Assembly (NCBI GenBank): GCA_030147525.1
Contig: JASBVF010000016.1
Span: 304,417 to 368,416, forward strand
DNA from: Bacteroidota bacterium
GTDB lineage: Bacteria; Bacteroidota; Bacteroidia; Chitinophagales; Saprospiraceae
Length of the DNA: 64,000 nt
Reading direction: 5' to 3'
The translations under genes were made by a program, and so were the position numbers. The notes below the pieces were generated by a model. That model saw only the letters and a list, made by a program, of their open reading frames with translations. It searched no databases and was not told the DNA's origin. This document shows positions 48,241-57,361 of the stretch, piece by piece. Numbering within the stretch: position 1 is the stretch's first letter; each line of letters opens with the position of its first letter.

Positions 48241-50130
48241 TCAGCTTTCCCGTTCCATTCCACGTATGCGTTCCCGTTTGCCGATCTGCATCAGTTTTTC
48301 TTTCAGAAAATTTGCTTCCTGTACCTCCAGGTTGGAGTAGTATTGCAATCCGCAGCCCACCGTCCACAATCCAAAAATCATCAACAGCACGAAAAAGGTG
48401 ATGAAAGTGATGAGGATGTTTGAAAAAGCCAGTGCATTTGCCTCGGTCAGGAAAAAATTCATGCTGATGATTTCAAGTAAAAACCAAAGTACGCCCGTAT
48501 CGAGAATGAGGAAGAAAAGGATGCCGCAAAGTAAAAGGGTGAAAAACAAGCCCAGCATTTGGCCAAAAACACCAGCCGAGAGCTGAAAAGCACGCCCAAG
48601 CCCCTTGATCAATCCTACGCCTTCCGATAGCATGGTTTGGGACCAAAGATAAATTAACGGGAAAAAGAACCAGATCAGCACCACCGTGTACCAATCCATT
48701 TCATACAATAAAAAGCTGAATAAAATGCTGGCTATCAGTGTTTTAAAAAAGCCAACTGCAAGCCGGAGGATGCGGATACTGAAATCGGCAGCTGTGTTGT
48801 CAGCGTTGGTTTTTATGAAATCACTTCCCCGCATTGCCACCAAATGCTGGGCAGTGAAAGCTACCGTCGCAATGGTCAGGGTGGTGAGCGGAAACAGCCA
48901 GGGGTGGTGCGGGTTGACAAAAAATCCGGGCAATGCCCGCAATGTGCCAAAAATGCCATGGTCGATGGAAAAGAGTTCGCTTGCAGGTACTTCCGCTGCC
49001 AGAAAAGCCCCGGCACAATAGAAAATGGCAGCACCTGCCGCAGCCCAGGCGATGGGTTTGAAATGGGTCTTCAGAAAGATAAAGGAATCCGTGAAAAGCA
49101 CTCCGGTCGTTTTCACAGGAGAAAAATCGATTGTCCGGTCGATATCGGGGGTGAGGTGCAATGCCTCCAGTGATTGTGAAAACCCCTTACTGACTCGCCT
49201 CCGTGGGTAGTAAACGAAATAAATAAACACAAAAGCGAAACAGGAAAAAATGTAACCTGCCCGCAGTAAGTCGGGTAATTCCGTGTGGCGGGTGATGTAG
49301 CTTTCCGTGAAACCTGCCACGACGAATAACGGAACGACCCCGACCATAATACTCATGCCCCGCCGGGCTGCGAGTTGAAATGATCGCAGTCGGCTCAGCG
49401 TTCCCGGAAACGCCAGCCCTCTGCCCATGGTAAGCCCGGCTGCACCGGCAATGACGATAGACGAAATTTCGAAAGCTCCATGCATCCACACAGCCAGAAA
49501 TGACTCCTGAAACAGCCCTCTTTCAATAAAAAAATACTGAAATGCCCCAAGCATTATGCCGTTGTAAAGCAAGCTGCCAATGGTGCCGATGGCAAAAAAA
49601 ATCCCCATGATGAAAGTCTGGAAAGCGACTACGAGGTTATGTAGCGTGATACCCAAAAAAATGTTGAACTCACCGCGTTCTTTATAAACCGCCATGGGGT
49701 CGCCTGATCGGATATTTTCCTCGGTCATTTCAACGTAAGAGTCCCCAAGGATTACCCTCAGGAAATCAGAATCGGCGGAGCAGGACAGCATGCCGATTGC
49801 GACAGCGATGGAGAAAATCAAAAATGAGAGCAGGAGGTCTTTGCGTGCGTTGTACAGTAACTGTGGTAACTCGTCGAGCCAGAATGCGATAAACCTGCTG
49901 CGCCTTGATTTTTTATTTTTGTAAATATTGAAAAATATTCGCTGAGCCAGTCCGTTCAGGTAAACCCGCACGGAGCGGTTGGGGTAAAAAGTACGGGCGT
50001 AGGAAAGGTCATCCGTTACCTGAACGAAAAGTTCGTTGAGTTTTTCAGGGTCATTGCGGTGTCCTTCCAGGATTTGCTCAAACTCCCGCCACTTTTCCTC
50101 ATTCTGTTTGATAAAAGCTGTTTCACGCAT
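48241..50130 (-). CDS. SpoIIM-family membrane protein with extra C-terminal membrane domain
   Basis: 629 residues. The first ~330 match the SpoIIM (stage II sporulation protein M) family of Bacteroidota: a soluble N-terminal helix region (SYARTFYPNRSVRVYLN) followed by helices with HNLVVAFQTFIMGIFFAIGT and VWMHGAFEISSIVIAGAAGL. The remaining ~270 residues add five or six further membrane helices (IRILRLAVGFFKTLIASILF onward). SpoIIM alone would be about half this size, so this is probably a fusion. Role unknown outside sporulation; often envelope-associated. Confidence 0.75.
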   Translation of the reverse strand: MRETAFIKQNEEKWREFEQILEGHRNDPEKLNELFVQVTDDLSYARTFYPNRSVRVYLNGLAQRIFFNIYKNKKSRRSRFIAFWLDELPQLLYNARKDLLLSFLIFSIAVAIGMLSCSADSDFLRVILGDSYVEMTEENIRSGDPMAVYKERGEFNIFLGITLHNLVVAFQTFIMGIFFAIGTIGSLLYNGIMLGAFQYFFIERGLFQESFLAVWMHGAFEISSIVIAGAAGLTMGRGLAFPGTLSRLRSFQLAARRGMSIMVGVVPLFVVAGFTESYITRHTELPDLLRAGYIFSCFAFVFIYFVYYPRRRVSKGFSQSLEALHLTPDIDRTIDFSPVKTTGVLFTDSFIFLKTHFKPIAWAAAGAAIFYCAGAFLAAEVPASELFSIDHGIFGTLRALPGFFVNPHHPWLFPLTTLTIATVAFTAQHLVAMRGSDFIKTNADNTAADFSIRILRLAVGFFKTLIASILFSFLLYEMDWYTVVLIWFFFPLIYLWSQTMLSEGVGLIKGLGRAFQLSAGVFGQMLGLFFTLLLCGILFFLILDTGVLWFLLEIISMNFFLTEANALAFSNILITFITFFVLLMIFGLWTVGCGLQYYSNLEVQEANFLKEKLMQIGKRERIRGMERES

Positions 50131-50288
50131 GGTTTGACGAAATTAGGTCCGAAAGTAAGAAAGGTCAAAAAAATAATTCCGGCAAATAACAAGGCACAGA
50201 CTGACCGGATCGTATAAAAGGTTTTTTGTCACCGTGAAATTTGTCAAATTTGCATGCTTTTTGGATAGCCAATTTAAAATTATTAAAT

Positions 50289-50897
50289 ATGAAACGAATT
50301 ATTTTTTTTGTTGCCCTCCTTGTTGTTGCTGTATCTTGTCAGGAAAATGAGTCCAATGCCCAATCGCAGGCACAAACAGATGCTCAGCCACAACAAACAG
50401 AGGGTTCCGCTTTCAGTTTTCTGACGGAAGGTATGAATGAAGAAGAAAAAATTCAAGCGATCGAAGCCAAGGTAGAGCAGGTTCAAAAAGCAAACCTGAA
50501 AAATCCGGTCAAGAAAATTAAGCTTCCCAACAATGCAGGGTCTATTGGTATTTTGGAAAATGAAGGAGCCGCTTTCAGAATCGCTCAGAAGCTCACACCT
50601 GAGGAGGAGGAGTGGATGACAATCTATTACCTCGAGGGTAATCACATCATGTTGTACAAACAGCGTGAATGGATCAGGCATACCCAACCTCCCTATGCCA
50701 AAGAGGTGACCTACTACCTTGATCAAAATGGCATTTTTAAAGCTGTGGAACGCTACGGAGAACTGGAGCCGGGTCAAAATCCTTCCGGGGTGCTGGGCCT
50801 GCCGCCGGTTGATATAAAATTGGACAAAGACTCGCTTTACCAGACAATTCTGGCTTCGTACGAGGATTTGCGGAAAACCATCGCCGGAAACAAGTGA
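50289..50897 (+). CDS. lipoprotein of unknown function
   Basis: 202 residues from ATG 50289; lipoprotein signal MKRIIFFVALLVVAVSC with Cys17. The mature protein has a Gln/Ala-rich linker, a charged helix (EEKIQAIEAKVEQVQKANLK) and a C-terminal globular part (EWIRHTQPPYAKEVTYYLD). I do not recognise the family. Periplasmic or outer-membrane location is likely. Confidence 0.65.
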   Translation: MKRIIFFVALLVVAVSCQENESNAQSQAQTDAQPQQTEGSAFSFLTEGMNEEEKIQAIEAKVEQVQKANLKNPVKKIKLPNNAGSIGILENEGAAFRIAQKLTPEEEEWMTIYYLEGNHIMLYKQREWIRHTQPPYAKEVTYYLDQNGIFKAVERYGELEPGQNPSGVLGLPPVDIKLDKDSLYQTILASYEDLRKTIAGNK

Positions 50898-50914
50898 GTA
50901 TTCCCTGAAAATTA

Positions 50915-50945
50915 TTCGCAATTTGTGTAAGAACTACTACCTTTG
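50915..50945 (+). promoter_or_regulatory. candidate promoter for HAD gene
   Basis: TTCG (50915-50918), 19-base spacer, then exact TACCTTTG (50938-50945). Start of transcription near 50952. Confidence 0.45.
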
Positions 50946-51028
50946 CGTTTTCTTGACACTATGGTTCCTGAGTTTCCGGACTTACATTATTGCGCTGTGA
51001 ATCTCCCGAACCTTTCAATTCGTTCGCT

Positions 51029-51463
51029 ATGCATGACAATAAAAAGCCGAGCCTGGTGCAGGCTTTCAATGAGAAAGGGGAACATATCAGCCCCGTTCTT
51101 CCTGAAGATCAAAAGAATTTTCTAATCGATATTGACGGAACCATCTGCGACGATGTGCCGAATGAGGAGCCGGAGAGAATGGCCATTGTGCCCCCTTACC
51201 CGGATGCCTTGAAAATTTGTAACAAGTGGTATGAAGAAGGTCATATCATCACTTTCTTCACTTCCCGCACGGAAGAACACCGCCAGGTAACGGAGGAGTG
51301 GCTGGATAAGCATGGTTTTAAGTACCACAGCATCCTCTTTGGAAAACCTCGTGGCGGCAATTACCACTGGATTGACAACCACATCGTGAAAGCTACCCGC
51401 TTCAAAGGAAAGTTCACGGATCTTATCATCCGGAACCATGAGATCGAGGTGTTTCATCCGTAA
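51029..51463 (+). CDS. HAD-superfamily phosphatase-like protein
   Basis: 144 residues from ATG 51029. HAD motif I is FLIDIDGTICDDVP (DxDGT), motif II FFTSRTEEHRQV, and the C-terminal GKPRGGNYHWIDNHIVKA supplies motif III. It has no cap domain, typical of small phosphatases such as capsule or heptose phosphatases. Substrate unknown. The start could also be a codon upstream, but the ATG at 51029 leaves the usual short lead-in. Confidence 0.78.
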   Translation: MHDNKKPSLVQAFNEKGEHISPVLPEDQKNFLIDIDGTICDDVPNEEPERMAIVPPYPDALKICNKWYEEGHIITFFTSRTEEHRQVTEEWLDKHGFKYHSILFGKPRGGNYHWIDNHIVKATRFKGKFTDLIIRNHEIEVFHP

Positions 51464-51483
51464 TACCGAGATTGGTTTTTAAT

Positions 51484-51522
51484 AAAAAAGTGATGTTGCA
51501 AGTCTGCAACATCACTTTTTTT
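51484..51522. terminator. bidirectional intrinsic terminator
   Basis: GTGATGTTGCA (51490-51500) pairs with TGCAACATCAC (51505-51515) around AGTC; A and T tracts flank, ending both the HAD gene and the Kir gene. Confidence 0.9.
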
Positions 51523-51541
51523 ATTGCCGTTTTGTGAAGCT

Positions 51542-52489
51542 TTAAATCTGCGTCACCTCATCGATTGTATCCAGGTCGAGCACAGTCTGAAGGTTTTTTC
51601 CGGGGTAATACATTGGTTTGAACTTTACATTCCAAAGCAACTCTTCGTCGCAGTAGGAGCCGCTTGCATGGACCGTTTGGGAGTAAGTTTCATCAAAACC
51701 CTCGATCAAAACAATGATCTCCATGTTCATTCTTTCCAGGTCTTTTGCCGTTTTTCCAAAAAGCGGGCTATCTTTATCAATAGGATGAACAATGGTCCAG
51801 TTAAGTGGTAACATGACCACTTTCTCAATTTCAAGCGGCAGGCGGGCAAAACGCCGCTGTTTTTTATTAAAGCCATCATCTTCCACCCAAGACATGGAAA
51901 CTTTAGCTTCAAGGTTGATGACCTGATTGTCCCGCCGGTTAGCAATCCGGAACATAAAACCCGTCAACCCATCCTTGTAAGACGTAATGAGTGCATTTTT
52001 GCTGAAAATGATTTGGGATTTAGGCTTTGAAAAACGTGCGAAAAACAAACCGGTCGCCAGGGCAAAAGCCATCAGCCCGGTGAGTGCAATGGCTGAAGCA
52101 ATGATATCTGAGGAAAGGCAGGCAGGACTAACTGCGCCATATCCCACTGTCGTGAAAGTCTGGACGCTGAAGAAAAAAGTCTGTGAAAACTCACTCCAGA
52201 AACTGCCCGTAATCACGCCGTTCAAACAATCCATGCCCGGCAGAAGCAATAGCAAACCAAACAAGGCATTTACGCTGATGAAAAGTGTGACCACCATCAG
52301 CATGAATTGGCCCCAAGGCATTTCTACCATGTCCTGGTAAGGAGTCCACGCTTTGTAGCCAATTTTCCGGATGTTGTATTTGCCATTTTTATTGAGTAGG
52401 CGGCTGCCTTCACCAGTAATGCGGGTGCCGAAGCCGAGGTCATCGGCCTCTTTCGGCTTGGTGTTTCTAAAAGGAAGATTGAAGTTCAT
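51542..52489 (-). CDS. inward-rectifier-type potassium channel (KirBac)
   Basis: 315 residues. Two membrane helices flank the filter TVGYGAVSPACLSSD (T-V-G-Y-G, about residue 115). An N-terminal cytosolic arm and a C-terminal beta-sandwich (MSWVEDDGFNKKQRRFARLP, WTIVHPIDKDSPLFGKTA) are typical Kir gating domains. Tetrameric K+ channel of the inner membrane. It converges with the HAD gene and is divergent from crtI. Confidence 0.9.
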   Translation of the reverse strand: MNFNLPFRNTKPKEADDLGFGTRITGEGSRLLNKNGKYNIRKIGYKAWTPYQDMVEMPWGQFMLMVVTLFISVNALFGLLLLLPGMDCLNGVITGSFWSEFSQTFFFSVQTFTTVGYGAVSPACLSSDIIASAIALTGLMAFALATGLFFARFSKPKSQIIFSKNALITSYKDGLTGFMFRIANRRDNQVINLEAKVSMSWVEDDGFNKKQRRFARLPLEIEKVVMLPLNWTIVHPIDKDSPLFGKTAKDLERMNMEIIVLIEGFDETYSQTVHASGSYCDEELLWNVKFKPMYYPGKNLQTVLDLDTIDEVTQI

Positions 52490-52708
52490 GTTAATTTCCC
52501 ATGCTTAATTATTCAGCTGAACAGGAAGCAAAGCGGCGAAGACGCGCTCAAAATTTCATTTTGTTTAAATTTTTAACAGGGAAAAGCTAAACAAAACAAA
52601 ATAGCCTCTGTTTAAACCACCGTTTTTCACCAAAAGGTAAAAAAACTGCTTAAAAGCGAAATTCGCATATTTTTATCGCTCAGTTATTGCGAACTAAAAT
52701 CAAATATT

Positions 52709-54184
52709 TTGGCAAAAAAAGTAATCGTCATCGGTTCCGGATTTTCAGGCCTGGCAGCAGCCAGTTGCCTTGCTCAAGATGGTTACGATGTGACCATTCT
52801 GGAAAAAAATGATGCTCCCGGTGGCAGGGCACGAAAATTTGAAACACAGGGTTTCACTTTCGATATGGGCCCCAGTTGGTACTGGATGCCGGAAGTCTTT
52901 GAAGAATATTTTGCCCGCTTCGGGAAGAAGACATCTGACTATTACAACCTTGTTCGCCTCGACCCCTCTTACCGTATTTTTTTTGGTAAAAACGACACGA
53001 TGGATGTACCTGCCGGCGTGGAGGAGCTTTGCCAGATGTTTGAGCGTTACGAGCCCGGAAGTAGTGCGAATCTTAAAAAGTTCCTTGCTGAAGCGAAGTA
53101 CAAGTATGAAGTGGGCATGGGCGAATTCGTCCGAAAACCCAGCCTTTCGTTCTGGGAGTTTGCCGACCTGCGCATTGTCGCCAGCCTTTTCCGGTTGCAA
53201 ATGTTTCAGTCTGTGTCCTCGCACATACGCAAGCTTTTCAAAAATCAGCAACTCATCGAGCTGCTCGAGTTTCCGGTACTTTTTCTTGGAGCTACTCCTG
53301 AAAAAACCCCTGCGCTCTACAGTCTGATGAACTATGCCGACATGGCGCTCGGCACCTGGTATCCGATGGGCGGTATGGCCAAAATTATAGAAGGCATGGT
53401 CGCCTTGGCGGAGGAGTTAGGCGTAAAAATCGAGCTGGGGCAGGAGGTAAAGCAAATTTATGTTCCCAACGGGCATGCTACCAAAGTCATCACGTCGAAA
53501 GGTGAATTTGCCTGCGATATAGTTGTTGGCGGAGCCGACTATCACCACGTTGAGCAGCATTTGTTGAAAGAAGAAAACCGGCAGTATTCTGAAAAATACT
53601 GGGACAAAAGAGTGATGGCGCCGTCGTCGCTGCTTTTCTACCTGGGCATTGACAAAAAGCTGGATAACCTTCAGCATCACAATTTATTTTTTGATAAAAA
53701 TTTCCGGCAGCACGCCGTTGAAATTTACGAAAAACCAGAGTGGCCGAGTGATCCGCTGTTCTACGTTTGTGCTCCCTCCGTGACTGATGCCAGCGTTGCG
53801 CCGGAAGGATGCGAAAATTTGTTCGTCCTCATTCCACTGGCGCCCGACCTTGAAGACACGGAGGAAATGCGTGAAAAGTATTACCACATCGTCATGGAGC
53901 GCCTCGAAGATTTGACCGGACAAGACGTTCGCAATCATGTAATTTATAAGCGGGCCTTTGCTCACAACGACTTCAAAGCCGACTACCATGCCTTCAAAGG
54001 CAATGCCTACGGTCTGGCCAATACATTGCTCCAAACGGCCTTTTTAAAACCTAAAATTCAAAGCACCAAAGTCAAAAATCTTTATTACACCGGCCAACTC
54101 ACTGCTCCAGGCCCCGGCGTGCCGCCGTCGCTGATCTCCGGGCAGGTAGTTGCCAGTGAAATCAGCAGGCAAGCAGGCAGGTAG
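52709..54184 (+). CDS. crtI: phytoene desaturase
   Basis: 491 residues from a TTG at 52709, which places the FAD-binding VIVIGSGFSGLAAASCLAQD at the N-terminus as in the family; no ATG is available upstream in frame. The C-terminal FAD block is NLYYTGQLTAPGPGVPPSLI. It desaturates phytoene to lycopene. First gene of crtI-crtB-crtZ. Octamer repeats overlap its last codons (54165-54204). GCGAAATTCGC (52656-52666) lies upstream. Confidence 0.9.
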   Translation: MAKKVIVIGSGFSGLAAASCLAQDGYDVTILEKNDAPGGRARKFETQGFTFDMGPSWYWMPEVFEEYFARFGKKTSDYYNLVRLDPSYRIFFGKNDTMDVPAGVEELCQMFERYEPGSSANLKKFLAEAKYKYEVGMGEFVRKPSLSFWEFADLRIVASLFRLQMFQSVSSHIRKLFKNQQLIELLEFPVLFLGATPEKTPALYSLMNYADMALGTWYPMGGMAKIIEGMVALAEELGVKIELGQEVKQIYVPNGHATKVITSKGEFACDIVVGGADYHHVEQHLLKEENRQYSEKYWDKRVMAPSSLLFYLGIDKKLDNLQHHNLFFDKNFRQHAVEIYEKPEWPSDPLFYVCAPSVTDASVAPEGCENLFVLIPLAPDLEDTEEMREKYYHIVMERLEDLTGQDVRNHVIYKRAFAHNDFKADYHAFKGNAYGLANTLLQTAFLKPKIQSTKVKNLYYTGQLTAPGPGVPPSLISGQVVASEISRQAGR

Positions 54185-54204
54185 GTCAGTCGGCGGGCAA
54201 GCCG
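54165..54204 (+). repeat. five tandem octamers overlapping the crtI stop
   Basis: Read in steps of eight: GCAGGCAA, GCAGGCAG, GTAGGTCA, GTCGGCGG, GCAAGCCG. The crtI stop TAG lies in the third unit. Related octamers recur at 63920-63967. Confidence 0.6.
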
Positions 54205-54262
54205 GTTGTTGCTGCTCGCCCCCCTGTCCTCTCGCTTATTTGCCTTATCGCCAACTTGAAAA

Positions 54263-55099
54263 ATGCTTGCACTGTACAACCAAACATGCCAGGAATGCAG
54301 CCGGCTGATTACCAATCGGTATAGCACTTCTTTCTCTCTCGGAATCAGGGTTTTCGATAAAAAATTCCGCATGCCCATTTATGCCATTTACGGCTATGTG
54401 CGGTTTGCGGATGAGATTGTTGATACTTTTCACGGCTTCCCGAAGGCTGAGTTGCTGCAGCGTTTTCGTCAGGATACCTACCAGGCTATCGAGGAGGGGA
54501 TCAGTCTCAATCCGGTGCTGAATGCCTTTCAGGAAGTGGTGAACCAATACGGAATTGAGCAGGAATTGATCGATGCATTTCTCGACAGCATGGAAATGGA
54601 TCTGCATCATTCCATTTACGGCGAAGGTTTGTACGAAAAGTACATTTACGGCTCTGCGGAAGTGGTGGGTTTGATGTGCCTGCGGGTATTTTGCGAAGGC
54701 GACCGGGAGATGTTTGACAGGCTGAAATCTCCTGCCAGGAGCCTGGGTGCTGCATTTCAAAAAATAAATTTCCTCAGAGACCTTAAGAGCGATTTCGATG
54801 ACCGGGGCCGGGTGTATTTTCCCGGTGTGGATTTCAATAATTTCACCGGTGAGGACAAGGAGCGAATCGAAGTGGAAATCAAAAAAGATTTTGATGATGC
54901 GCTGGTTGGAATTTTGGCTTTGCCGAAAGGCGCCCGCTTCGGGGTGTACCTGGCTTATGTTTATTATTTAAATTTGTTCAAAAAAATCCGCCACACTGCC
55001 GCTGCCAAAGTGAAAGAACAGCGTATCCGGGTGAACGACGGAAAGAAAATTTTCCTGCTATTCAGCTCCGCTGTGCGGATGCGGCTGAATCTTTTTTGA
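54263..55099 (+). CDS. crtB: phytoene synthase
   Basis: 278 residues. Substrate-binding Asp motifs RFADEIVDTFHG (about residue 46) and NFLRDLKSDFDDRGRVYFP (about 170) are as in squalene/phytoene synthases. Joins two geranylgeranyl diphosphates to phytoene. It is 78 bases after crtI. YAIYGYVRFADEIVD confirms the prenyl-transferase fold. Confidence 0.9.
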   Translation: MLALYNQTCQECSRLITNRYSTSFSLGIRVFDKKFRMPIYAIYGYVRFADEIVDTFHGFPKAELLQRFRQDTYQAIEEGISLNPVLNAFQEVVNQYGIEQELIDAFLDSMEMDLHHSIYGEGLYEKYIYGSAEVVGLMCLRVFCEGDREMFDRLKSPARSLGAAFQKINFLRDLKSDFDDRGRVYFPGVDFNNFTGEDKERIEVEIKKDFDDALVGILALPKGARFGVYLAYVYYLNLFKKIRHTAAAKVKEQRIRVNDGKKIFLLFSSAVRMRLNLF

Positions 55100-55107
55100 T
55101 GACTCTT

Positions 55108-55139
55108 TTGTTGGATTGTTCTGAAACAATATCCAACAA
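55108..55139 (+). terminator. AT-rich hairpin between crtB and crtZ
   Basis: TTGTTGGA (55108-55115) pairs with TCCAACAA (55132-55139), with a TTGTT/AACAA inner stem. It may slow or partly end transcription, or protect the mRNA. Confidence 0.4.
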
Positions 55140-55165
55140 TCAAGCAATTAAGCAATCCATCAACC

Positions 55166-55660
55166 ATGACCGCCTTAATTTATATTTTAATAACCCTCGC
55201 CACTGTTTGCGCCATGGAGTTTGTGGCGTGGTTCACTCACAAATACGTCATGCACGGCATTCTCTGGAGCTGGCATGAAGACCATCACAAGCCTCACTTC
55301 AAAGAGGGAAAGTTTTTTGAAAAAAACGATCTCTTTTTCCTCGTTTTCGCAACACCGGGTATCGCCTGCATCCTTACCGGCACGATGACGCCTCATTTTT
55401 GGGTTTTCTTCATCGGCCTGGGTATTACCATTTACGGAGCGATTTATTTCCTCATCCACGACGTGTACATCCATCAGCGGTTTGAATGGTTCCGGCAGCT
55501 TGACAGCCGTTATTCACGGGCCATTTTACGGGCGCACGGAGCACATCATGCCAAGCAGACAAAAGAAGACGGAGAGTCTTTCGGGCTGCTGATCGTCGCC
55601 AGGAAATATTTCAAAAAAAGAAGCGAATGGAGCCGGCAAACTTCCCAATCGAATAGTTGA
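55166..55660 (+). CDS. crtZ: beta-carotene hydroxylase
   Basis: 164 residues. Four His clusters of the di-iron site are visible: HKYVMHG, HEDHH, HDVYIHQR and HGAHHAKQ, in the CrtZ order. Adds 3-hydroxyls to beta-ionone rings, giving zeaxanthin. With crtI and crtB it gives most of a zeaxanthin pathway; a lycopene cyclase gene is not in the cluster. Confidence 0.9.
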   Translation: MTALIYILITLATVCAMEFVAWFTHKYVMHGILWSWHEDHHKPHFKEGKFFEKNDLFFLVFATPGIACILTGTMTPHFWVFFIGLGITIYGAIYFLIHDVYIHQRFEWFRQLDSRYSRAILRAHGAHHAKQTKEDGESFGLLIVARKYFKKRSEWSRQTSQSNS

Positions 55661-55793
55661 GGCATCAACGTCTTCCACAAAATAAAAATACCCGCATTCC
55701 GGGCCGAAACTTTGGCCAGCCACTAACGTTAAAAGGTATTTTTTAACAAACCCGGCAATTTCATTTTAATTTCGCCGCCAAAAATCGGATTCC

Positions 55794-57269
55794 ATGAAAC
55801 AGATTATTTTGTTTGCGGTCGCCTTGCTGTTTTTTGCCTGCAACGGCGACAAACCCACCACTCCCGCAGCCGGCAAAAATTCAACGACCGGCACATACCA
55901 AACCATTCAGGATTTTAAAGCAAAAGCCGAAACCCCTGACATCACCATCGAGGTGCAAGGGCTTAACTCCGGCTACGCTTATTTGATCGGCGTATTTCAG
56001 GAGCAAAATTACAAGGCTGATTCTGCTCAGATCAACTCCTCGGGGGTCGCTAATTTCAAAGCGAATGAACCCTATTTGCCGGGGTTGTTCTACATCACCT
56101 TACCCAACGGCTCCAACTTTCAGGTGCTGATCGATGCCGATCAAAAGTTTTCGCTGAAAACCAACGTCAGCAACCTTTACGCCACCATGAAAGTGGAAGG
56201 AAGTCTTGACAACGAGCTGCTTTACGAAACGCTCAGGTTTGAGGAAACCCAGCGCCCCATGTTTCAGGTTAATGCCCAGAAAATGCGGTCGGCAGCCCCC
56301 GGTACCGATCCCTATTTGCAGGCTAAAGCCGAACAGGACAAACTGCTTGACGAGCGGCAGGCTTACCTGGATAAAATTTTCAGCGAACACCCTAATACGC
56401 TTTTCACCAAGTTTAAAAGAGCGGGTCAGAACCCTGACGTCAGGGATGCCTACAAATCAGATGGTACGCCAGACACAGCACGCTTCAGCTACCTGTACCG
56501 CACTCGTTTCTGGGAAGGTGTGGATTTCAACGATGAGCGCCTGCTCTACACGCCCGTCATTTCGAACAAGCTCAAGCGTTACGTCAACGAGCTTACCGTG
56601 CAGAACCCTGACTCAATTGTCCAGTCTGCATATTTTTTGGTTGATCAGGTGCTGGACAAACCTGAATATTTCAAGTATTTCGCCAACTATGTGGTGCTCA
56701 ACTACGACCCGAAAACTTCCACATTGATGGACCCGCAGGCCGTTTTTGTAAATATGATTGAGAAATATTTCACCTACGACCGGGCCTTCTGGTCGGATTC
56801 TGTCGAGGTGTTCGGCCTCCAGCAGCGGGCCTATGAAATGTCAGCCAGCCTTACCGGTAAAAAAGCGCCGGATGTGACCGCCAACGACCCAAGCGGCAGG
56901 GCACGCTCGATTTATGAAATGAAGTCGCCTTACATTATCGTGTACATGTGGAACCCTGAGTGCGAGCATTGCGCCGAGCAAACACCCCAGTTGGTACGCA
57001 ATTACGCTGCCTGGAAAAATCAGGGTATTGACGTTTACGGCATCGCCGTGAACACCGAGGACGCAGCCTGGAGGGATGCCATTAAGAAATATGGTATGCC
57101 CTGGGTGAATGTTTTTGATAAAACGAATAAGTCCATTTACGGAAAATACTACGTGGACAACACGCCGGAGATCTACGTGCTGAACCCTGACCGGACCATC
57201 ATCGCCAAGAACCTGCAGGTTGATCAGATCATGACAGTGATTGACCGGGACCGGAAGAAGCGGGGATAA
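55794..57269 (+). CDS. TlpA-like thioredoxin lipoprotein with N-terminal DUF4369-like domain
   Basis: 491 residues; lipobox LLFFACNG (Cys16). Residues ~50-140 form a DUF4369-like beta domain (ITIEVQGLNSGYAYLIGVF), a helical middle (~140-360) follows, then a thioredoxin domain with IIVYMWNPECEHCAEQTPQL (active-site CEHC) and cis-Pro in VDNTPEIYVLNPD. Periplasmic disulfide reductase-type role is likely; peptides or cytochromes could be targets. Confidence 0.82.
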   Translation: MKQIILFAVALLFFACNGDKPTTPAAGKNSTTGTYQTIQDFKAKAETPDITIEVQGLNSGYAYLIGVFQEQNYKADSAQINSSGVANFKANEPYLPGLFYITLPNGSNFQVLIDADQKFSLKTNVSNLYATMKVEGSLDNELLYETLRFEETQRPMFQVNAQKMRSAAPGTDPYLQAKAEQDKLLDERQAYLDKIFSEHPNTLFTKFKRAGQNPDVRDAYKSDGTPDTARFSYLYRTRFWEGVDFNDERLLYTPVISNKLKRYVNELTVQNPDSIVQSAYFLVDQVLDKPEYFKYFANYVVLNYDPKTSTLMDPQAVFVNMIEKYFTYDRAFWSDSVEVFGLQQRAYEMSASLTGKKAPDVTANDPSGRARSIYEMKSPYIIVYMWNPECEHCAEQTPQLVRNYAAWKNQGIDVYGIAVNTEDAAWRDAIKKYGMPWVNVFDKTNKSIYGKYYVDNTPEIYVLNPDRTIIAKNLQVDQIMTVIDRDRKKRG

Positions 57270-57299
57270 TCTGACTTTCAGCTAACCCACGGTGCAAAA

Positions 57300-57330
57300 G
57301 CCCGGGCGGACATTAGGATTCCGCCCGGGC
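57300..57330 (+). terminator. intrinsic terminator
   Basis: GCCCGGGCGGA (57300-57310) pairs with TCCGCCCGGGC (57320-57330), followed by TTTTC. Confidence 0.85.
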
Positions 57331-57335
57331 TTTTC

Positions 57336-57343
57336 TATTTTTG
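57336..57343 (+). promoter_or_regulatory. -7 box for sulfatase gene
   Basis: TATTTTTG is an exact TAnnTTTG, 18 bases before ATG 57362 and directly after the terminator. Confidence 0.4.
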
Positions 57344-57361
57344 ACTCAAAACTAACCAACG

